DNA of 44,486 nucleotides from UPXZ01 sp047974405 (GTDB lineage Bacteria; Bacteroidota; Bacteroidia; Bacteroidales; Paludibacteraceae): contig JBKECI010000057.1 in assembly GCA_047974405.1 (NCBI GenBank), positions 1 to 44,486 of the forward strand, in the 5' to 3' direction. The notes beneath the pieces are model-generated. The model worked only from the letters and a program-made list of their open reading frames with translations, did no database searches and was not told the origin of the DNA. Numbering within the stretch: position 1 is the first letter of the stretch; each line of letters starts with the position of its first letter. Shown here piece by piece: positions 26,020-34,861 of the stretch. The translations under genes and the position numbers were made by a program.

Positions 26020-26065
26020 CAATATCAAAAAGAAAGAAATAAGAACAATTAAAAGTATAAGAAAA

Positions 26066-27013
26066 ATGGCTAAACCGGCAAAAAAAATCACAGATTTGAT
26101 TGGGAACACACCTCTATTACAACTAACCAACTACAATACTCAAAAAGGAGTACTGGCTAACATTATAGCTAAATTGGAATATTTCAATCCTGCAGGATCT
26201 GTAAAAGATCGCATTGCGCTTGCTATGATTGAAGACGCAGAGACAAAAGGACTTATCAATAAAGAGACCGAAATAATTGAACCCACCAGCGGAAATACCG
26301 GTATTGGATTGGCATCAGTAGCGGCTTCAAAAGGCTACAAACTCACATTAACTATGCCGGAAACAATGAGTATTGAACGTAGAAATTTGCTGAAAGCCTT
26401 GGGAGCCAATTTGGTTTTAACACCAGGCTCGGAAGGGATGAAAGGAGCTATTGCCAAAGCAAGCGAACTACAAAAAGAAAAAGGAAATGCAATAGTATTG
26501 CAACAGTTTGAAAACGAAGCAAACGTAAACATTCATGCCACAACAACCGGCGAAGAAATCTGGAGAGATACAGACGGCAAAGTGGACATATTGGTTTCGG
26601 GAGTGGGAACAGGCGGAACAGTAAGTGGTGCCGGTAAAACCCTAAAAAAGTACAACCCTGCCATAAAAGTGGTGGCAGTAGAACCCACCGACTCTCCTGT
26701 ACTTTCAGGAGGAAATCCCGGTCCACACAAAATACAGGGAATCGGAGCCGGCTTTATCCCCAAAAATTATCATGCCTCAGTCGTAGATCAAATTATTCAG
26801 GTAAGTAACGACAACGCCATACTCACATCGCGACAAGTAGCCCGTAACGAAGGACTGTTGGTAGGGATATCGTCCGGAGCAGCACTGTACGCCGCCACAC
26901 AATTGGCACTACTCCCTGAAAACAAAAATAAAAATATAGTAGTAGTACTCCCCGATACGGGCGAACGCTACCTTTCTACCATATTGTATGCTTTTGAAGA
27001 ATATCCATTATAA
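26066..27013 (+). CDS. cysK: Cysteine synthase A (O-acetylserine sulfhydrylase)
   Basis: Makes cysteine from O-acetylserine and sulfide using PLP. The start at 26066 (MAKPAKKITDLIGNTPLLQL) is chosen because the promoter lies between the earlier in-frame TTG and this ATG, and it gives the usual 315 residues. The PLP lysine is K47 in NPAGSVKDRI. The substrate loop TSGNTGIGLA and the phosphate-binding loop GTGGTVSGAG are present. It heads a three-gene operon with an OsmC protein and metY, facing the Lrp regulator. Confidence 0.95.
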   Translation: MAKPAKKITDLIGNTPLLQLTNYNTQKGVLANIIAKLEYFNPAGSVKDRIALAMIEDAETKGLINKETEIIEPTSGNTGIGLASVAASKGYKLTLTMPETMSIERRNLLKALGANLVLTPGSEGMKGAIAKASELQKEKGNAIVLQQFENEANVNIHATTTGEEIWRDTDGKVDILVSGVGTGGTVSGAGKTLKKYNPAIKVVAVEPTDSPVLSGGNPGPHKIQGIGAGFIPKNYHASVVDQIIQVSNDNAILTSRQVARNEGLLVGISSGAALYAATQLALLPENKNKNIVVVLPDTGERYLSTILYAFEEYPL

Positions 27014-27055
27014 CCAAACAATAGTAAAAAACAATCACAAAAAATCAAACATATT

Positions 27056-27496
27056 ATGTCAGCAAACGATTTGAATTTCAGCATAAACGGCAAAAGCGTA
27101 GGACACACAAAATATAGTGGGGTATCAAGAGATTTTGAACTCATAGTGGATGAACCCGAAAATCTCGGAGGTGAGAATAGCGCCGCCAACCCGGTAGAAT
27201 ATTTACTGGCAGGCTACGCCGGATGCCTAAACGTAGTGTTCAACCTGGTATCCAAAGAGTTAAATATCAAAATATTAAAATTAAACATAGCCATTGACGG
27301 AAACATAAATCCTGCAAGATTTATGGGACTTTCCAATGACGAAAGAGCCGGTTTTAAGTCCTTGAACGTAAACATCACACTGGAAACAGATGCGAATGCC
27401 GAAAACGAACAGCTTTTGATTCAAAAAGCAAAAGAACGTTGTCCGGTAAATGACAATCTTTCCAACGCAACTCCCATAAATTATTTTTTCAATTAA
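27056..27496 (+). CDS. OsmC-family peroxiredoxin-like protein
   Basis: The 146-residue protein has the OsmC/Ohr fold. The two redox cysteines are present: C57 in AGYAGCLNV and C129 in KERCPVNDNL, along with the ENSAANPVEYLLAG motif. Family members reduce organic hydroperoxides or persulfides. Its position between cysK and metY, two sulfide-using enzymes, makes a role in handling reactive sulfur or oxidised thiols attractive, but that is inference. The gaps to its neighbours are 42 and 36 nt, consistent with one transcript. Confidence 0.9.
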   Translation: MSANDLNFSINGKSVGHTKYSGVSRDFELIVDEPENLGGENSAANPVEYLLAGYAGCLNVVFNLVSKELNIKILKLNIAIDGNINPARFMGLSNDERAGFKSLNVNITLETDANAENEQLLIQKAKERCPVNDNLSNATPINYFFN

Positions 27497-27532
27497 AATT
27501 TTGCAATACACACACAACAAATATATACAAAT

Positions 27533-28837
27533 ATGTCAGACAATCAATTAAAATTCGAGACCCTACAAGTACATGCCGGACAGGAAGTGGACGTTACGAC
27601 CAATTCGAGGGCGGTGCCAATATACCAAACAACCTCTTACACCTTCAACGACGCAGAACACGGAGCCGATCTATTCGGACTGCGCAAATTCGGTAATATT
27701 TACACCCGCCTAATGAACCCCACTACCGATGTTTTTGAAAAACGGGTAGCTGCTTTGGAAGGAGGAGTAGCCGCCCTAGCAACAGCATCGGGACATTCGG
27801 CGCAGTTTGTAGCGCTCAATACATTTGTTGGGCTTGGCGATAACTTCGTAAGCTCCTCACACTTGTACGGCGGTACCTACAATCAATTCAAAAATCAGTT
27901 CAAAAGAATCGGCGTTACAGTCAAATTTACCGAAAATGACGAAGCGGCAAGTTTCGAAAAACTTATCGATGACAAAACCAAAGCCATCTACATTGAAGCT
28001 ATCGGAAATCCCGATTTAAGCGTTGCCGACTTTGACGCTATTGCTGCCGTCGCAAAAAAGCATGACATACCATTTATCGTCGATAATACCTTTGCAGGAG
28101 CAGGATATCTCTTTCGACCCATCGAACACGGAGCAAACATTGTGGTAGAAAGCGCCACTAAATGGATCGGCGGACATGGATCGGCTCTTGGAGGAATCAT
28201 TGTAGATGCCGGTAATTTTAATTGGGGCAATGGCAAATTTCGCGCTTTTAGCGAACCCAACGACAGCTATCACGGCTTGGTCTTTTGGGACGTTTTCGGA
28301 GCAAACAGCCCATTTGGAAACATTGCTTTCATCATCAAAGCAAGGGTAGAAGCACTACGCGATTGGGGAGCGGCAATCAGCCCTTTCAACTCTTTTTTAC
28401 TGATACAAGGCTTGGAAACCCTTTCGCTACGTATGGAACGGCATGTCGAAAATACCGTCGCACTAGTTGAGTGGTTGCAAAAACATCCAAAAGTAGAATA
28501 TGTAAACTACCCGGGACTGAAGGGAAATAAGTACTATGAAAATGCCCAAAAATACTTCAAAAAAGGAGCCGGAGGCGTACTTACCTTCAAGGTAAAAGGA
28601 GACGCGAGTAATGCAGATGCCGTAATCAATAATTTGCAACTCATAAGCCACGTAGCTAATGTGGGAGATACCAAAACATTAATCATACATCCTGCCTCAA
28701 CCACACATGAGCAACTTTCTCCGAAAGACCAAGCCAATGCGGGCGTAGAAAAAGGATTGTTACGAGTTTCGGTAGGGATTGAAAATATCAGCGACATCAT
28801 CGCCGATTTGGAACAAGCATTGGAAAAATTGTCATAA
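27533..28837 (+). CDS. metY: O-acetylhomoserine aminocarboxypropyltransferase (sulfhydrylase)
   Basis: A 434-residue PLP enzyme that makes homocysteine from O-acetylhomoserine and sulfide. The length and the sequences TLQVHAGQEVD, TTSYTFNDAEHGADLFGL and YTRLMNPTTDVFE are typical of MetY. The PLP lysine is K210 in SATKWIGGHG. The cofactor-stacking tyrosine is kept (SSHLYGGTY), unlike in the other PLP enzyme of this region. It is the last gene of the cysK operon and is followed by a strong hairpin. Confidence 0.95.
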   Translation: MSDNQLKFETLQVHAGQEVDVTTNSRAVPIYQTTSYTFNDAEHGADLFGLRKFGNIYTRLMNPTTDVFEKRVAALEGGVAALATASGHSAQFVALNTFVGLGDNFVSSSHLYGGTYNQFKNQFKRIGVTVKFTENDEAASFEKLIDDKTKAIYIEAIGNPDLSVADFDAIAAVAKKHDIPFIVDNTFAGAGYLFRPIEHGANIVVESATKWIGGHGSALGGIIVDAGNFNWGNGKFRAFSEPNDSYHGLVFWDVFGANSPFGNIAFIIKARVEALRDWGAAISPFNSFLLIQGLETLSLRMERHVENTVALVEWLQKHPKVEYVNYPGLKGNKYYENAQKYFKKGAGGVLTFKVKGDASNADAVINNLQLISHVANVGDTKTLIIHPASTTHEQLSPKDQANAGVEKGLLRVSVGIENISDIIADLEQALEKLS

Positions 28838-28854
28838 CCATTGAAAGCCTTAAT

Positions 28855-28902
28855 AATAAATGACCCTTTTTGTAGAGTGTTCTTCAAAAAGGGTCATTTA
28901 TT
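28855..28902. terminator. Bidirectional terminator after metY
   Basis: A 17-bp perfect stem (28855-28871 with 28886-28902) encloses a 14-nt loop. A and T runs inside the arms give U-rich ends in both directions. The stop codon of the convergent glycosyltransferase gene lies inside the right arm (28894-28896). Confidence 0.85.
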
Positions 28903-29841
28903 TGTCAAGTATTCTGCCAGATATTCCTGCTCTGTTTGTCCCGGAGTAGGAAAAAACTCTGCTTTGGAGAGGCAGCCCAACACTTCCAAGTCCATTAAAG
29001 TGGTGTAGCCCGCCCTACATATTATTTTTTTGCTCCCGATAAATGCGGCGGCAAGCTTATCGTCGGGCAAGTGCGAACACAGCGTAACATTACCCCGTTG
29101 TGCTATTTCTATCTCTTTTGTGGGTTTCCCAACCAGCATCAAGGTTTTACACCTATGATGCTCATAAGCGCCGAGCATTTTTTTTTCAAAGATCGAACGT
29201 TGAGGCTCTACTCCCGAAAGTATAACCACAGTATCGTATGCACAGTCGGGAGTTATCTCTTTTAGCTTGTCGAAACGGGACATCATTCCTACAAACTTTG
29301 CATTTTTTGGTGTCGGATATTTATGTGCTAAATCACCGGAGAGTCCCCCGTTTTTCTCATAATCCGGCACCCAACATTCATCGTATTTTTCAATAAACTT
29401 TTTGTGTATTCGACAAATCATCGGTTCCAGAGACTTCAAACCGGCAGGCATTTTAATCATTATCTGATGGGTAACATATACACTATGGACGTGTTTGTTC
29501 CAAAGCCCAAAACGATTGTCGGATACAACCATATCGAAATGCTCCTTCCGGAGAAGATTTGACAACCACAAATGCTCTTTATATACACATTGCAACATTT
29601 TGGGCAAGAACCCTATAAAGGCAAAAATTTGCGTATTACTTCTTGAATATCGCACCGGATACGAAGCATATTCAATGGTGGGGATATCCGGAAATTGCTG
29701 TCGCAAAAATTTTAGCGGAAAACCGTCACAAGCAACAACCACTTCGTGTCCTTCGTTCAAAAATCGTTGGATGAGTGGCACATCTCGAGTGGCATGCCCC
29801 AACCCCCAATTTAAGGGACAAACAAGTATCTTCTTTTTCAT
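28894..29841 (-). CDS. Glycosyltransferase (GT28/MurG-like, MJ1255-type)
   Basis: The 315-residue protein starts MKKKILVCPLNWGLGHATRD, the nucleotide-sugar glycosyltransferase opening with a GxGHATR motif. The C-terminal half contains a donor-binding segment (SKKIICRAGYTTLMDLEVLG) and ends PTPGQTEQEYLAEYLTNK. From memory, related Bacteroidales proteins run some 25-35 residues further after this motif, so this copy may be shortened at its 3' end; the stop lies within the terminator stem. The acceptor is unknown. It is encoded alone, with its own promoter. Confidence 0.8.
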   Translation of the reverse strand: MKKKILVCPLNWGLGHATRDVPLIQRFLNEGHEVVVACDGFPLKFLRQQFPDIPTIEYASYPVRYSRSNTQIFAFIGFLPKMLQCVYKEHLWLSNLLRKEHFDMVVSDNRFGLWNKHVHSVYVTHQIMIKMPAGLKSLEPMICRIHKKFIEKYDECWVPDYEKNGGLSGDLAHKYPTPKNAKFVGMMSRFDKLKEITPDCAYDTVVILSGVEPQRSIFEKKMLGAYEHHRCKTLMLVGKPTKEIEIAQRGNVTLCSHLPDDKLAAAFIGSKKIICRAGYTTLMDLEVLGCLSKAEFFPTPGQTEQEYLAEYLTNK

Positions 29842-29937
29842 CTGTTTACAATTTGCTTTTTAGTTATAAAATGATACTCGCGTATAAATATCTTTTTGCA
29901 TATCAAAGCCTTTTTGTCATGTTTATTTTATAAAACA

Positions 29938-29968
29938 CAAAAGTAAAACGCGAAATTTTTGATACAAA
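29938..29968 (-). promoter_or_regulatory. Promoter of the glycosyltransferase gene
   Basis: On the minus strand TTTG (29968-29965), 19 nt and TACTTTTG (29945-29938) match the Bacteroidota consensus exactly. The leader is then about 90 nt long and ends AAACAG before the ATG. Confidence 0.75.
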
Positions 29969-30103
29969 AATAAAAATATCAGGTTTCAGCAGTATTACAA
30001 TTTGCAGCAGCAGTACATTTGATGTTTTTTTTGTAAAATCCGGTACCAAAGGTTTTGATGCAAAACAACAAGGTGTAGTTCATAGGATGTATTAACAAAT
30101 TAT

Positions 30104-30119
30104 ACGCCTATTAAGGCGT
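30104..30119 (-). terminator. Small hairpin after the RDD gene
   Basis: ACGCC (30104-30108) pairs with GGCGT (30115-30119) around a TATTAA loop, just past the stop of the RDD gene on the minus strand. The stem is short and no good U-tract follows. Confidence 0.4.
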
Positions 30120-30126
30120 TCGTGCG

Positions 30127-30867
30127 TTACTTGCCGGTATGATGACTATAATCTTTCAGCAGCGTTTCGATAAACTCACGCTGTGTGGAAAATGGATTTT
30201 TCATTTGAACCACCTCCTGTATTTTTATGGTCAGGCGGTTTAGCAATTCGTAATCGTTGTTTCTGGTAGCATTATTTACATTTTCTTTGATGATTCTAAT
30301 GTCGTTGTCGTTAAACAAAAGCGCCTGATTTTGCGTAAAAAACGGTTGGTAAGTATCTTCCACATCCATCAAAATGGTATGAGATATGCTGTATTTCGAT
30401 TTTTCGGTAATAACTGCCGTTCCGGCTGCCAAATCACCTATTCGCTGTGTATTTTTGGTTGTCATCAGAGCAATAAGACCGGGGATATATCCCATTTGTA
30501 TATCGACAACACGAAAAATCCATCGGGTAAAGTAGTCTAAAAAACTTGCTTGATAACCGTCTATTTTTATCACTTTTGTTTTCATAAGTTTTTTGCCGAA
30601 GGTTTGACCCTCCATCAAACTCTCGCAGGCGAGTGTATAAAAAACTACCGGAAGAAATAACAAAAAAATAAGGGTTACGGCTAACCAATCGTCATCTTTG
30701 ATAAGCTTGCCAATGTTTACTGTTTGTATAAATACAACATACAGAGTAATAATATATGCTGCCTTGATAAGCAAATCGATAAAAAATGCCCCTATACGTT
30801 CGCCAATAGAAGCGGGCGTAAAAAAGAGTGGCACGTTTTGCGTAGTAGTAACGTAAAGTTTTGACAT
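30127..30867 (-). CDS. RDD family membrane protein
   Basis: The 246-residue protein has the RDD domain: the conserved Arg in IGERIGAFFIDLLIKAAY, three predicted membrane helices (about residues 28-48, 65-85, 110-140) and FGKKLMKTKVIKIDG between them. About 100 soluble residues follow. RDD proteins are often linked to MoxR/DUF58 clusters, and here it is divergent from such an operon with only 26 nt between the two start codons. Function unknown; a transport or membrane-integrity role has been suggested for the family. Confidence 0.87.
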   Translation of the reverse strand: MSKLYVTTTQNVPLFFTPASIGERIGAFFIDLLIKAAYIITLYVVFIQTVNIGKLIKDDDWLAVTLIFLLFLPVVFYTLACESLMEGQTFGKKLMKTKVIKIDGYQASFLDYFTRWIFRVVDIQMGYIPGLIALMTTKNTQRIGDLAAGTAVITEKSKYSISHTILMDVEDTYQPFFTQNQALLFNDNDIRIIKENVNNATRNNDYELLNRLTIKIQEVVQMKNPFSTQREFIETLLKDYSHHTGK

Positions 30868-30873
30868 TTTTTA

Positions 30874-30881
30874 TATCTTTG
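30874..30881 (+). promoter_or_regulatory. Possible -7 box of the SpoIIM-MoxR operon
   Basis: TATCTTTG matches TAnnTTTG just 12 nt before the ATG at 30894. If used, the mRNA leader would be only a few nucleotides. A -33 box at normal spacing was not found. Confidence 0.4.
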
Positions 30882-30893
30882 CGAAAGTTAAGT

Positions 30894-31880
30894 ATGAGAG
30901 AAGTTCTTTTTATAAAACAAAATAAAGAAAAGTGGTTGGATTTTGAGCGGTTGCTGCAAAACGGTAATTACAATCCAGATGTACTGGCAAGCTTGTATAT
31001 TCAACTGCTGAACGACTTGTCGTACTCTCAAACGTTTTACCCCAAAAGTAAAACCACCGATTATCTCAACTTTTTGGTATCGCAAATATACAGAAAAATT
31101 TACAAAACAAAACGATTGGAACGCAACCGCCTTTCGTACTTTTTTATTGAAGAGGTTCCCGAAATTGTTTTCCGATACCGAAAGCAATTGATGTTTGCAT
31201 TTGCCACCTTCTTATTTTTTGCTGTTTTGGGAGCTGTTTCTGCCAAATACGACCAAACTTTTGTACGGCTGATATTGGGCGATAATTATGTAAATAGCAC
31301 GTTACAAAACATAGAGAACGGCGATCCTATGGCGGTTTACAAGTCGGGAGGCAAGGTAGAAATGTTTCTCGGGATTACGTTCAACAATCTATACGTGGCA
31401 GCCGATGCCTATATCAAAGGAGCTACGGCCGGCATTCTTACTTTTTACGCCGTACTCCGTAATGCTATAATGTTGGGGTCGTTTCAATATTTCTTTTATG
31501 AGCAGGGTGTGTTGGTCGAGAGCCTAAAGGGCATCTGGCTGCATGGAGCTATGGAGATATTTGCCATAATTATTTCGGCTGCCGCAGGGTTTATATTGGC
31601 AAGTTCCATACTTTTTCCAAAAACGTTATCGAGGATCAGCTCGTTTAAAATAGGGGTAAAAGAGAGCCTGAAAGTGTTTATAAGCATTATCCCTTTTTTT
31701 GTGGCAGCCGGATTTATCGAAGGATTTGTAACCCGGTATTCCAACACAATGCCGCTATGGATTAACTTGTTGATTATTTTTGGCACATTATCCATTATTT
31801 CTTTTTATTATCTTATTTTTCCGTTTATTAAAAAACATCCGGCAACAAAAATCAAAATCATTTTTGATAAAAAATTCTAA
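30894..31880 (+). CDS. Stage II sporulation protein M (SpoIIM/DUF95) family membrane protein
   Basis: The ATG at 30894 is used rather than a TTG at 30861, which lies inside the start region of the divergent RDD gene. The 328-residue protein has a soluble N-terminus (about 95 residues) and several membrane helices (FAFATFLFFAVLGAVSA and later). The family motif GITFNNLYVAADAYIKGATA is near residue 160, with LKGIWLHGAMEIFAIIISAA following. This family is common in non-sporulating Bacteroidota, so the name says nothing about spores here. It begins a six-gene operon. Confidence 0.88.
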   Translation: MREVLFIKQNKEKWLDFERLLQNGNYNPDVLASLYIQLLNDLSYSQTFYPKSKTTDYLNFLVSQIYRKIYKTKRLERNRLSYFFIEEVPEIVFRYRKQLMFAFATFLFFAVLGAVSAKYDQTFVRLILGDNYVNSTLQNIENGDPMAVYKSGGKVEMFLGITFNNLYVAADAYIKGATAGILTFYAVLRNAIMLGSFQYFFYEQGVLVESLKGIWLHGAMEIFAIIISAAAGFILASSILFPKTLSRISSFKIGVKESLKVFISIIPFFVAAGFIEGFVTRYSNTMPLWINLLIIFGTLSIISFYYLIFPFIKKHPATKIKIIFDKKF

Positions 31881-31893
31881 AACTTAATATAAA

Positions 31894-32814
31894 ATGTCAT
31901 CTTTTCACCTCTATAAAAAGCGCGATTTTGGAACTTACATCTCTGACACCTCCGATTTTTTTAAGAAATTTTGGAAGAACTATTTTAAAAACTTTGTTGT
32001 CATCAACGGAGCTATGATGCTCATTTTGTGCTTAATATATTATTTTATTTTTAAAGATACATTTTCATCCACTTTCTCGGGCAGAGGTATTACTCCGCAG
32101 TTTCTGTACGATGAGAATATCGGCATCTTTATAGTATTAATAAGTGTGGCCATGTTGGTAGCCGTAGTATTTTCGCTGTTCCTTATCGCCTTTCCGATAG
32201 CTTACTTGCAATTGATAGACAAAACTGATAGAGATAACTTTACCTCATCCGAAATTTTCAATCAAATCAAACCTCTACTGGGGCGTATTTTTCTTTTTGG
32301 GCTAATTTCACTTTTAATCTTGGTCCCTATTGCTTTGGTAACAGCAGCTGTAGCTTCTGCTTTAATCTTAATTATTATCGGAATACCTATTTTGGTGATT
32401 TCGATGGGAATTTTGATGGTTTGGTATATGCAAAGTTTATTCGTCTATTTGAATGAAGATAAAGGCTATTTTGAAGCATTAAAAGCAGGCTGGCAAATAT
32501 TATTCGGTAGGTTTTGGCCCATTGTAGGCTCTACTCTGATAATTACACTTGCTGTGTATATTCTCAGTACCATTGTTACTTTTATCCCCTCTATGATGAC
32601 GATAGGTTCTATATTTTCAACAGGAACAGAACCCGACATATCAAAAGTAATGCCGGCGATGAGCATAGTGTATGTTCTCAACATTCTATTGAGTTACTTG
32701 CTGTACAATTTAATCTATGTCAATCAAGGACTGATTTATTACGGCTCAAAAGAAGAGACAGAACATATCTCTGCATTTTCGGAAATTGACAATATCGGCA
32801 AAAATGCGGAATAA
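31894..32814 (+). CDS. Polytopic membrane protein of the MoxR-DUF58 cluster
   Basis: I do not recognise a named family with certainty. The 306-residue protein has about six hydrophobic helices (around residues 35-55, 75-110, 130-155, 160-185, 210-240 and 260-285) and polar termini. A cytoplasmic loop NEDKGYFEALKAGWQILFGRFWP resembles loops of DUF4013/YciC-like membrane proteins. It lies 13 nt after the SpoIIM gene and overlaps the next gene by 11 nt, so co-translation is likely. It probably forms part of a membrane complex with the neighbouring SpoIIM and DUF4129 proteins. Confidence 0.8.
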   Translation: MSSFHLYKKRDFGTYISDTSDFFKKFWKNYFKNFVVINGAMMLILCLIYYFIFKDTFSSTFSGRGITPQFLYDENIGIFIVLISVAMLVAVVFSLFLIAFPIAYLQLIDKTDRDNFTSSEIFNQIKPLLGRIFLFGLISLLILVPIALVTAAVASALILIIIGIPILVISMGILMVWYMQSLFVYLNEDKGYFEALKAGWQILFGRFWPIVGSTLIITLAVYILSTIVTFIPSMMTIGSIFSTGTEPDISKVMPAMSIVYVLNILLSYLLYNLIYVNQGLIYYGSKEETEHISAFSEIDNIGKNAE

Positions 32815-33628
32815 CTTCCAAAGAATAGGGTTTATTTTTGTATTGTTAATATCAATCGCAACAATACAACTTCTTTCGCAAACGCCTTCTACCTTATCGA
32901 AAACAAAAGCCATCAAAGGATCTGAACATTATAAAGACAGTTTGATGCAAGAGTTATCGCTTGTAACAAAAGACACGCTACCGCCTCATGAAATAACAAG
33001 TTTTGACAACCATTTTCGGGACAAATATATTGGAGACGAGGCTTTTGATTACAGCAAAAAAACAGGCAATATTTCATTTGTACAAAAATTGAAACGAATG
33101 ATAGAACGCTTTATACAAACCCTTTTTGGATGGGACAAGGAGTATAAAGTTGGGAATATCACAGATATTTCATTAAAGATATTGAGTATTTTATTAGTTT
33201 TGTTCGTTATATACCTATTGGTACGATTGATTTTGAGCCACAGCGGAAGATGGTTTTTGCAACGCAAAAACGAAAATATAGAAATAGATATAAATGACAC
33301 GGAACAACTTGTACGATATGCCGATTTTGAAAATATGATTGACAAAAGCGAAAAAACCGGAAACACCCGGCAAAGTATAAGACTCTATTATTTGTGGTTG
33401 CTCCGCACATTTGACGAAAAGAAAATTATTGAATGGAATTTACAAAAGACCAATGCCGATTACCGGAAAGAAATCAAAGACGAAACAATACTCAAAAACT
33501 TTACCTATCTTTCTTATCTCTACAATTACATTTGGTATGGCGAGTTTTCCATTACCGATACAGACTATCTTACAGCTAAAAAAGTTTTTTTGAACCACCT
33601 GAGAACCAACAGCGACAATCATGGATAA
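32804..33628 (+). CDS. DUF4129 domain membrane protein
   Basis: The start is the ATG at 32804, overlapping the preceding gene by 11 nt; a TTG at 32786 would overlap more. The 274-residue protein has an N-terminal membrane/signal segment (RIGFIFVLLISIATIQLLS), a periplasmic stretch, a second helix (ISLKILSILLVLFVIYLLVR) near residue 130 and a C-terminal DUF4129 domain. The family segment there includes SIRLYYLWLLRTFDEKKIIEW and YLYNYIWYGEFSI. DUF4129 genes are typical companions of MoxR and DUF58 genes. It overlaps the next gene by 8 nt. Confidence 0.85.
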   Translation: MRNNFQRIGFIFVLLISIATIQLLSQTPSTLSKTKAIKGSEHYKDSLMQELSLVTKDTLPPHEITSFDNHFRDKYIGDEAFDYSKKTGNISFVQKLKRMIERFIQTLFGWDKEYKVGNITDISLKILSILLVLFVIYLLVRLILSHSGRWFLQRKNENIEIDINDTEQLVRYADFENMIDKSEKTGNTRQSIRLYYLWLLRTFDEKKIIEWNLQKTNADYRKEIKDETILKNFTYLSYLYNYIWYGEFSITDTDYLTAKKVFLNHLRTNSDNHG

Positions 33629-34829
33629 AACGCTCAAGATATTCCTTGTTTCACTTGTCGGTGTAATTGCGTTTGTAATTCTTATCGAAAGTTTACGCAC
33701 CCAACCCATGCATTGGCAACAAACCTACTCACTCGATTACAAAAACCCTTTTGATTTATACGTCTTTGAGCATGAAATTCCTCAGCTATTTCAAAGGAAA
33801 CCACCCGAAATAGTTAAAACGGATAATTACCCTTATTTTAAGAATAAAAATAGACCTGTTGCAAACTATATTATTATCAAACACGGTATTTATTCCGAAA
33901 CAGACACACTACTCTTGAACGAAATAAAAAAAGGAAGCTCCCTTTTTATCAGCGCGGCAACAATCAGGCAAGATTTTTTAGATTCTATTGGTGTGGACAC
34001 ATATTATACCGGATATGGTCCCGAACTCTTAAAAATAGATACGCTGAAACTCAGCCTGCTTATGCGCCCCTTATCTGCCGATACGCTGAAAATATCCTCC
34101 TACTTCAATGAATTCGTATTTTTAAAAATGGACAAAAAGAGTACATCCATATTGGGGGTTGCGACATACCCCAACGGCATAGAGTATCCTACCTTTATAA
34201 AAGTAGCTTATGGAAAAGGATACATTTTTTTGCACAACCAGCCGATAGTTTTCACAAATTATTCGTTGTTAAACAAAAACAGTTCAGCAACGTATGTTGC
34301 CGGGCTTATGTCGTATCTTCCCAAAGAGTTACCTCTCGTATGGCTTGCCAAAGGGCAAACGACACGAACCAGCAAAGAACTCGAAAATACCACCACACCA
34401 CTTTCGGTAATATTCCGGTATCCCTCTTTGCGAATGACATGGCTTATTTTTCTATACGGATTACTCCTGTTTGTACTTTTCTCTGCCAAACGTCGCCAAC
34501 GGACGATACCTATAATCTCCCCACTGCAAAACACTACAGTTGAGTTTGTGCAGACCATAAGCAATCTCTATTTTCAAGACGGAAACGCTACAAATATTAC
34601 CGAGAAAAAAATAATCTATTTCTTGGACAAAGTTAGAAACAAGTATTATTTGAACACCGATATACCGGATGAAAACTTTGTAAGGCGGTTACATTCAAAA
34701 TCAAACAAAGACATACAGCTTATAAAAAACATTGTATATCAAATAAATAAATTTTACAAAGAAAAATATGCCAACCAAGATTTTTTGATACACATCAACA
34801 AACTGATGGAAGACTTTTGGGAAGAATAG
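33621..34829 (+). CDS. DUF4350 domain membrane protein
   Basis: The 402-residue protein begins with a membrane helix (LKIFLVSLVGVIAFVILIE), then QQTYSLDYKNPFDLYVFEHE, the usual DUF4350 opening. A second helix lies near residue 275 (MTWLIFLYGLLLFVLFSA), followed by a basic cytoplasmic segment (KRRQRTIPI). The region between would be periplasmic and may adopt a glutamine-amidotransferase-like fold, as proposed for this family. The gene overlaps the DUF4129 gene and is followed by moxR after 32 nt. Confidence 0.85.
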   Translation: MDKTLKIFLVSLVGVIAFVILIESLRTQPMHWQQTYSLDYKNPFDLYVFEHEIPQLFQRKPPEIVKTDNYPYFKNKNRPVANYIIIKHGIYSETDTLLLNEIKKGSSLFISAATIRQDFLDSIGVDTYYTGYGPELLKIDTLKLSLLMRPLSADTLKISSYFNEFVFLKMDKKSTSILGVATYPNGIEYPTFIKVAYGKGYIFLHNQPIVFTNYSLLNKNSSATYVAGLMSYLPKELPLVWLAKGQTTRTSKELENTTTPLSVIFRYPSLRMTWLIFLYGLLLFVLFSAKRRQRTIPIISPLQNTTVEFVQTISNLYFQDGNATNITEKKIIYFLDKVRNKYYLNTDIPDENFVRRLHSKSNKDIQLIKNIVYQINKFYKEKYANQDFLIHINKLMEDFWEE

Positions 34830-34861
34830 CATCAAAAATAAGTAAACTAAAGTAAGAGTAT

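Noticed and set aside
25988..26065. N-terminal extension of cysK from a TTG
   Set aside because: The cysK promoter -7 box lies downstream of that TTG, and the extension is not part of the family.
30894..31880. SpoIIM as evidence of sporulation
   Set aside because: SpoIIM/DUF95 proteins occur widely in non-sporulating Bacteroidota next to MoxR genes, and no other sporulation gene is present.
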